From Alitta virens (Eukaryota > Annelida > Polychaeta > Phyllodocida > Nereididae), in NCBI GenBank assembly GCA_932294295.1, contig OW028575.1, positions 10,464,558-10,528,557 on the forward strand: a stretch of 64,000 nucleotides of DNA. Direction: 5' to 3'. Under the pieces are notes generated by a model. That model saw only the letters and a list, made by a program, of their open reading frames with translations, searched no databases and had not been told where the DNA came from. Of the stretch, positions 22,301 through 31,300 are shown in pieces (within the stretch, counting starts at the first letter, position 1; every line of letters starts with the position of its first letter). Position numbers and translations under genes: made by a program.

Positions 22301-25300
22301 GGCAGGGACCATGGCAATGAGATGTTGGATGAAACAGGGTCATTCCATATGAACTCACCGAAATTCAGACAAACTTCCCAGGTCACCATCTCAAAAAATT
22401 CTGCAAAGAATACCAGTTGTAGGACTATATAATTAATGGAAAAATCCTAAATTTCAGGTCTCCAGTGTCAATGGTTTAGAAGATACAGCAATTTGAAATT
22501 TTATAAATTTTTTGCGGAAAAGCCAAACGGCATGAGTTTCCAAGTTCAGACGTCCATATCTCTCTTATTTTTCATAATGTAGGCATGAAATTTTGTACCT
22601 AGGGTAAAAATGTTATATTGAACCCATGTATGCTGTTACATCAGGGCTATTGGTGATATTTATCAAGCTGTAATGCTCTGAAAAAGGGTGAAAATAGGAA
22701 ATGTTGCAAAACGAGACTTTATATTTGCAAGGCTGTGCAGAATCTTTGAAAGAATAAGAGCTTATATTTATTTTCTTGCTTCTTATGGTCCACCTGCACA
22801 TATATGAATGGCAAAAACCACCTTATTTGCAAAAAGATGGAAGCCAGAGCAGTTTTAAAAAGACAAATAATATACAATTGTGAAAAAAGCCCTTTATTCT
22901 AATGTAATTTTGACCAACAAGAGAGTTCACCATCACTTTCATATTTTTTTCCCAATATCAAACTGATTCAGTGGTCCTTTGGTTAAAATATCATTTTGGT
23001 GGTCAGATTCCTTCATATTTTTATGAATTTTTAAAAAATCTACCTTTACATATAAAAAAAAAAGTCTTTTTTGATTTCTTAATATTTGCGTAAAGGTTTG
23101 AACAGTAAAATTTATCTATTAATTTAATAAACATGCTTTAGAGTATATATGATGCTATATTGATTGTATAATCATCAAATGTTACAAACAAAAGGTATTG
23201 GAGGAAAAACCTAATTTTGCAAAGCTTATCTAATCTTTCATATAGCTGACACAATTAATGCAATACCACAATAAATCAGTTGAGACTTGATAATCTTCAT
23301 CTAGAATCACAGATTGGTCAGTGATCATAAAGTTTAAGCAGCAAAACTTGTGAATTGGGTAATTGCTAAAATGGATCATCTCGGAAAGTGTGCTGTTGGT
23401 CAAAAATTGAATAGTCATAAGCAAATGATAGTTCATGATAATGAACATACACAGGGAAAGTTGGTTTTCTTCTGTTTAGCCAATTGGGTAAGGAAGAAAA
23501 ATCACTTATGCAAGTTTATATCACAAAAGCAGTTGCTCGACTGTAAAACTCACAAGAACCATAAGAATGGCTTACTGTTACATGTTTTTTTTGGTCAAAA
23601 TATAATTTATTTTTGTGTGTATGAATGATTATGTTATTTTATTTGAATTATAACTCGCTGATGCATTCTTCGCTCGCACATACTTTTATGTTTTGAAAAA
23701 TTCATAAAAATATGAAGGAATCTAACCAGCACAATGATATTTTAACCAGAGGACCCCTAGATGTGTGTGATATTGGTAAAAAATATGGAAGTTATTGTGG
23801 TATTGCATAGTTGTGTCAGCTACATGTAAGATTAGACAAGCTTTGCAAGATTAGTTCATCATTAACCACACATTTGCTTTGTTCCCAATACATTTTTTTT
23901 GTAACATTTGATGATTATGTAATCAATATAGCATCATATATACTTTAAAGCATGTTTATTAAATGAATAGATAAATTTAACTGTTCAAAACTTTACGCAA
24001 ACATTAAGAAATCAAAAATACTATTATTTTTTATAAATATAAAGATCGATTTTTGAAAAATTCATAAAAATATGAAGGAATCTGACCACCGAAATGATAT
24101 TTTAACCAGAGGACCACTGTATGTGTGTGATATTGGAAAAAAAATATGGAAGTGATGGTGAACTCTCTTGTGGGTCGAAATTACATTAGAATAAAGGGCT
24201 TTTTTCACAATTGTATATTATTTGTCTTTTTAAAACTATTCTGGCTTCCATCTTTTTGCAAATAAGGTGGTTTTTGCCATTCATATATGTGCAGGTGGAC
24301 AATAAGAAGAAAGAAAATAAATATGAGCTCTTATTCTTTCATAGATTTCGCACAGCCCTGCAAAATATAAAGTCTTGTTTTGCAACATTTCCCATTTTCA
24401 CCCTTTTTCAGAGCATTACAGCTTGAAAAATATCACCAATAGCCCTGATGTAACAGCATACATGGGTTCAATATAACATTTTTACCCTAGGTACAAAATT
24501 TCATGCCTACATTATGAAAAATAAGAGAGATATGGACGTCTGAACTTGGAAACTCATGCCGTTTGGCTTTTCCGCAAAAAATTAATAAAATTTCAAATTG
24601 CTGTAAACCATTGACACTGGAGACCTGAAATTTTGGATTTTTCCATTAATTATATGGTCCTACAAATGGTAATTTTTTCAAAGTTTTTTGAGATGGTGAC
24701 CTGGGGAGCTTTCGGTGAGTTCATATGGAATGACCCAACAGCCATCCGGGCCTAGCTCATTGGACAGTGGTAGCGTGATAGGCTTCCAACCACTGGGTCC
24801 CGGGTAGACCGAAACATGCTGTCATTTGCAAGCACGCCGATAGGGGGTCTTTCGTCATGAGGTAGTTTGTCGGACTAGGTCCCGGGTTCATTTCCCGGTC
24901 TAGTTCAAGTTCCACCTCCTTACAGTTGGATATCAGTAATATCCCACATCTCAAGAAGAGCTATCAAGAGTGGCATTAATATGATAAACTTTCTTAGAGA
25001 GTTGCACTATCATAATCAGTATCCCAATCAATGTCATAATCTTAAGCTCGTCGACTTTTCACACCCAGAAGGTCAACATTTAAGCAGTTAAATGCTCTCT
25101 CCCCAAATAACTGCCAATGACTTGTTTCCTCTCATTAGCAAATGAGCCTCTTGGCACTTAACAACAGTGTTCAACAACAATTCAGACCACGAATAATGCT
25201 TCGGAAATAGGCATTTTCTACTTTTCATTTGCAATCTCGATAATGCATCATAAAATGCATCTTTTTGCTTTATGTTTAATTCACATGAGAAATTTAGGTC

Positions 25301-28300
25301 CCAAAGATGTTGCAATTTACAGTTGTGACAGTCTTTTATTATGAATGGTCATCTAGATTGACCAGTGCCCAGTGGGCTGCCCACTCACAAACATACACCA
25401 CAGCACACCTGCACTGACCACATAAAGTGGACATTGGCATGAGACACTTACCCAATTCCTTTTCAAGAGCAATTGGATTTTATAATAGAAAGTCTACCAA
25501 GCTTACCACCATGTGGATACTCCATGGTCAACAAAGGGCCACCTGGACATGTTTAAAAAAATGTATGCATTACATTATTAGACATTCAAAATCCTGTAGA
25601 AGAGTATAGATTCAATCCAGTAGAAGAGTATAGATTCTTGAAGTACATTTTTGGCAGTACCTATGTAAAATCACTGTGACAGCTTTCCGGTGCAATGGAC
25701 CACAAGTCCACAACCTACTTTCTCAATAAGTACCATCTCCATTACCATAGATTATCAATCATCACATATATACTCTAGTTATGACGAAATCAGTGGCTGT
25801 GTAGAGTAAAGTAACATATTTCAGCCATATATAATTAATTGTGCGGATGTCGCAGTCCAGTGGTTAAGACGCTTGCTTGCTAATCATACGGTAACACCAA
25901 GGTACCAAGTACGAATCTCCACTATATCATGGAGTTGGGCAGATCCTCCTGTAGCCACAGCCTCACCCCACCCATTACACTGTGTGTCATCACCTCACAG
26001 CCCAGCGACCTCATTATGGACATTCTTTGCTAGTTTACCTACTTAAACAAAATGATTGGTTAAACTATGTAGGTGATAGGCTGAGAAATGGATTTCAATT
26101 TTTTTAGTTAAGGCAATTTTTCTGGATTGCCTGCTTGTCAGAACAAGAATTGTGTGAACTAAGCATATGAACATTCAACTATTCTGTAATTTCGTTGTTA
26201 GACCTTTAATACTATAAGCCAGCCTATAGACTATAAGAGAAATTGATTAATTTACTTTAAAGGTGTAAACTAGCAAAACATGTACATAATTAGGTCGCTG
26301 GGCTGTGAGGTGACGACACACAGTTATCACTGTGGTTGCCTCTTCTGCTGTTGTTGTCAAGTACCCATTGCACTTGGGTGTAACTTATTGTAAGCTGGAT
26401 CTTAAGCCCCATGTTCAAGGTTCAGAAAGGCTCTATATTAGAAAACATTAAAATTTAAATGTACTTACTGGCAGATGTAGACGTTCCCATTCTGGTCTGT
26501 CATCTGGAAGACCTCATCTTGTAAAGACTCATTGAAGACTTTATGGATGCCTCCTACATTTTTGTTGTACTGTACATTGATGTTCAATTTTCTCGTGTAG
26601 TCATCTAAATACTTCAAGATGGTTGTTCTGTGAGGGAAGAACTCTTTCGAGTAGTGTTTGTACAGCAAGGACTCATCGTCAGAGATGAGCGCGTTCCAGT
26701 CGTGTCTCAAGTTGAACTCTTTGTTCGTTTTGCCCGTGTATCTTTTGTTGATGCTGATTAGTTTGTCATGACGTGGATATGTAGTGAAGAAGTTTCCTAA
26801 AAAGAAAAAATGGTTAGCCTTTCAGTAACCACTGAGACCAATCTCGTTTGCGGTTTGATAACTGAGGTTGTGAGCACACATATAATGAAACTGATATTTT
26901 GTGAGCGCCAATGGTGGCTCACTAAATGTCAAAATATGAATAAGAGCCGATAGTGGTGTGCGGTCAGGAGGGGTATCTCGGGCTGAATAAAACCCAGTTA
27001 TTATACTACAAGGTTAAGCAAATATTTATGTATTTGTGTAGCAATGGCTGAGGTATTGCTCGATTGCTACCACATGCAGCCACACTATGATTTAAGCCAT
27101 GATCTCCAGAATTGAATCCAGGACTGGTAAAACAGGTTATTAAGCCTTAGTGATGTGGACCAGACCGCTTAACCAGGGGTGGTCCGGTATTTTCAAAAGT
27201 GGTCTGGTCCTGGTCTGGTCCTGTCCTGGTCTGGTCCATGGGTGAGTGGTCCATACTAGAGATCGGACCGGTCAGGAGGCAGTCCATCGACATAACAGTT
27301 GTTTCACCAAATAAATAAAAAAACTGGTTCTTGTTTAACATAATTTGATGTATGGAATTATTCAGTATTGACAGGTAGGACTGACTAATAATTTCATTAC
27401 TGCAATATTTATTTATGTAAAACAAAGAAACCGTCAATCAGGAATGATTAATAACTGAAACAAACCAAGATGACAAACATCTGGTGTATAATAAATTCAA
27501 CATGCAATGCTTGATCGCCATCAGACCGGTCTGGTTCTGGTATTTTTGTAGTGGTCCGAGAGGTCCGGAGTGGTCCGAAGCAGTCCGGTCCACATTACTA
27601 TTAAGCCTCTACCACTTAGCCACCCCTTCAAAGTACTTAAAATCATTGTTGAGTATTCACTCTGCCTTTCTCTGTTAACTGTACATCAATACTTCGCAAT
27701 AAATTGACTGTAAAGCACATCTGAATATTGAACTTTTCAACAGTTTGCGCTATATACATTTTAACATTTAAATTAATTTTTTTATACAATTTTTTATGTT
27801 TATCGTTTGTTTAGGGAAACAGCTGTACAATGAACTAAAATATTATCATTGAAACAATCCAAACGTTTTATCAAAATCCTGTCATACATAAAAATATGTC
27901 TGAATTATTTCATATCAACCTTCACGAATTGGAGGATTTTCTGAGACTTGTCAGAACAAATCATGTGCATAGTCTAAGCATTTTATTGCAACATTGTTAA
28001 TGTCTCAATGCTACTGGTCTGAAGATAGTCAGCTTAATAGACCAGTTGCCAGAGGCAGACATAATGATGAGATAAGGCTCTGAGTGCACATCATGTTACA
28101 CATTTACCCTATGGGTGGGGTATTTTATTTGCCTCAGCATAGACACTGAGTACAAGGCACATCCAATGTAACGTCTCATGTGATCGTCATCCAGTTGAGA
28201 TAAAGCTCACGAAGAGTCCCTAGGCTTATGGGCTTATACACAGCAGTCAGAAGTCAGAAATAACAAACTTCAGAATTATATTTTTAAAGTGATAGTACGA

Positions 28301-31300
28301 CACAATAGTATATTTACTGCTCACAGGTGTGCAAGGTGATAATTTAATATAGGTCCTCATATAACTTCAATGGAGGAATCTAACTAAATACTACATACAA
28401 ATGAAGTACATTCAGTAATTGTTTTTATATATTTGAGAACATCATGTAGATTGGGCAGCTGATGGTCTACAGTTAAGGTATTGGTCAGCTCATCCGATGG
28501 TCCATGGTTCGAATTTCTTTGTACGTGTTATACATCTGCGTCTGGCGATACAGTGTATGTCTAAGATACCTTCACAGTTTCACTGATCTTCAAGAAAAAT
28601 TATTTATGTAACAGCGACTTACAGCGTTGATTCACAAAAACTCAAATTTGCATATAATATCGTTTCAATTTTTTTGAATGCAGGACTCCTATTGGTTAAA
28701 GCAGTCCCTCGGCAGCCAATCAGAGTCCTGGATTCACATGACGTCCTCTGGAGCAGCTCTCTGCTCTGGAGTTCAGTTTCCAAGTCAATGAAATACGCTT
28801 TAAATTACCTTGGTGTAACTGCACACAGAAAACAATTAGTTTTTGTGATATAACTGGAGCAGAAGAGGACATTAAGAGGAATTGGATGTGACAACCTGCA
28901 CCCCTGTGCAAATAGGAAGACTTAGAAGGGGACACTTTCAGCATTTCACTGTCAACTCATCATGTTCGGAAGCCTCAAAGTGCCTGTCATAACTACATCA
29001 CCTCACCATAATGCAGGAGGCAATTACTACATGGAATCATACATAATAAAGCTTATAATTACAGCACGTAGCACAGGGAGTAATTGCAACAAAACTCCAC
29101 CATCAACATATTGCAAGTTATCAGATGTTTATTTTGAGAATACAGGAATTTATTCCATGAAATGAATATACCTTGGTCTCATGGCCTAAGACTTTAAAAT
29201 CAGAGGCTTCGATGAAGGGGGGGGGGGTGAGGGATATACACCCCCCACTTTTTCATAGAGGGGGGGGGGATGATCAATGCAATCATCCACCCCCCCCCCC
29301 CCCCCTGAAATTCACAAATGAAAATTACCTTTTTTTACACACTTTTGTTTTTGGAACATTTGCACTTGATTAAACAGTTTTTACACTTCATATCACATAT
29401 TAGAACAAGTTTATCTGTAAACATAGTTGGGCATCAATGATCTACCATTGCTTTGCCTCTTGACAACTGTTAACTGCCGCCGCTTGTACGAGCGAGGGAC
29501 AGTCACGGTGCAACAAAGTAGGTCTGCATCCACCCATCAAGAGAAATCCACGCCCCTGTTTAAAATACTGATATTTTGACCAAACTGCAAAGTCTTATTA
29601 TTGACATATGTAATGCCTCAGTATTAAGATGACCTCATTATTACGATTCCTAACTTTTGGCCAGATATTGATCATAAATCAGAGTGGATGTCATACTGTT
29701 CTGCTCCAAATAATGTACTATAGGTAACTCATTCCCACCAAAAAAAGTGTCTGATATTTATTTTAAGCATACTTAGTAGGCCCAAGTACAAACCTTTGTG
29801 AAAATGTCTGTGAAGGGATTTTGACTGTTTGTGGCATCGCAGCTCATGCAAATGACATTGCATTACATTACACAACATCAAAGCGTTCAACCAACCATGA
29901 CAGCCATGCCCCATTAAGTACCACTGGAGGGCGCCACCAGTAGGTGGGAGGGCATTTATGGGATGTTATTGGTCACACTACTGAACAGCCTCGGATGTGA
30001 CAAACAGCTCATTAAGTGTGGCAAATTACCATACCAAGTCAGCCTCAAATGAAAGCAGTGGATGTTATATATACTTAGGTCGGAAGTTTTCATGATAATA
30101 ACGTTCAATTCCGTAGGGTTGGAAAGAAAACGATTTTGACTATTTCATATTATCATGATTATTTCTAGGCCAAGGTGAGTGATTTTAAAATTACCTACCT
30201 AGTATACTAGTATGTATAAAAAGTGTTTCGAAGTTTTAAAATCAATGCCAGTGACAGAAAACTGTCATTCATACACTCTTAAGGGGCGTTCACACTGTCA
30301 CGTATAAATAAGACCTACGCATGACCAAGGACGTGAAAAATCGACTACACATGCTCACTCGTAGCTCTGTTAATCATGTATAAATTCTTTCCAGGAGTGT
30401 ACATGAGGCAGTCACACTATGATTAGTGTACCTGAATTTTAGGTCGCGATGGGTCACGATTCACACTATTCCCAAAAATTATCTTTTTATATATGAAGTT
30501 AATTACCGCAAATATTATCGTCGACCATCATCGCCAACAAAAAATAATTAATTTAACGGCCTCTCGACCAATAAGACGTCTGGAATGTTCGAAATAATGA
30601 CGCGCAAAACATCGGACAAGAGTTGCAACGCTAGAAACGGAACCATTGGAAGATCATAGTGAGTCATAGATCGCTCACCGGACGTCCGTCAAAACGCTTG
30701 CCGAACATCCGAATGTCAGTCGTCAAGCCTCCATGAGGCATCCGTGAGGCATCCGCGCTCGTAGATCGCTCGTAGATCGCCCGTGCAAGTGGTTCAAGGA
30801 TGGGGTGGTTACGTATGGCCAAGGATGGCCACGGACATACGTAGAACGTACGTAGAACGTACGTAGAACATACGTAGAACATTTGTAAAACGCTCGCCGA
30901 CTGACTCCTGAGCGAGTTTCGTAACTTATATAAACAATCACTCGTAGAATGTCCGCAAAAGTTTTAAACATGTTAAAAAAATTTGAGTGGTCTAGCGCTA
31001 CCAGGAGCGTCCTACGGATTAGCGCAGTATACGTAAAATGCTTGGCGAGTGAATCACGAATGGCCAAGGATGACCAAGAATAAAAAAAAATTTCATCAGT
31101 CATCATACGTAGGTCTTATTCGTGACAGTGTGAACGCCCCTTTAGAAGGGATGGTCTGTTTCAGACAAATGATTGGTTAGCTGGTGTACATCAAAAATTT
31201 TGTTTAAAATCAGCCAAGATATTGTTTGTCCTCAGCCAATGATTGTATATATCAAACAATGATGTTGGTTAGCTTACATGTTCAATGTTTGAGGACAAAC

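Larger units (their letters stand above)
16817..26468. other. 9.7-kb intron of FOXRED2-B
   Basis: The largest intron. It holds a (CAAT)n run, an S1 SINE interrupted by a LINE tail, a small minisatellite at 20460-20600, a tRNA-like SINE remnant at 21490-21575, the S2 copy split by the 2.4-kb foldback element, tRNA-like pieces near 24760-24905, and an inverted-repeat unit at 25978-26313. No exon-like segment was recognised between the two mapped FOXRED2 exons. Confidence 0.75.

Noticed and set aside
30664..31106. Two - strand frames of 72 and 127 codons
   Set aside because: They lie wholly inside the 860-bp MITE and arise from its ACGTAGAAC repeats.
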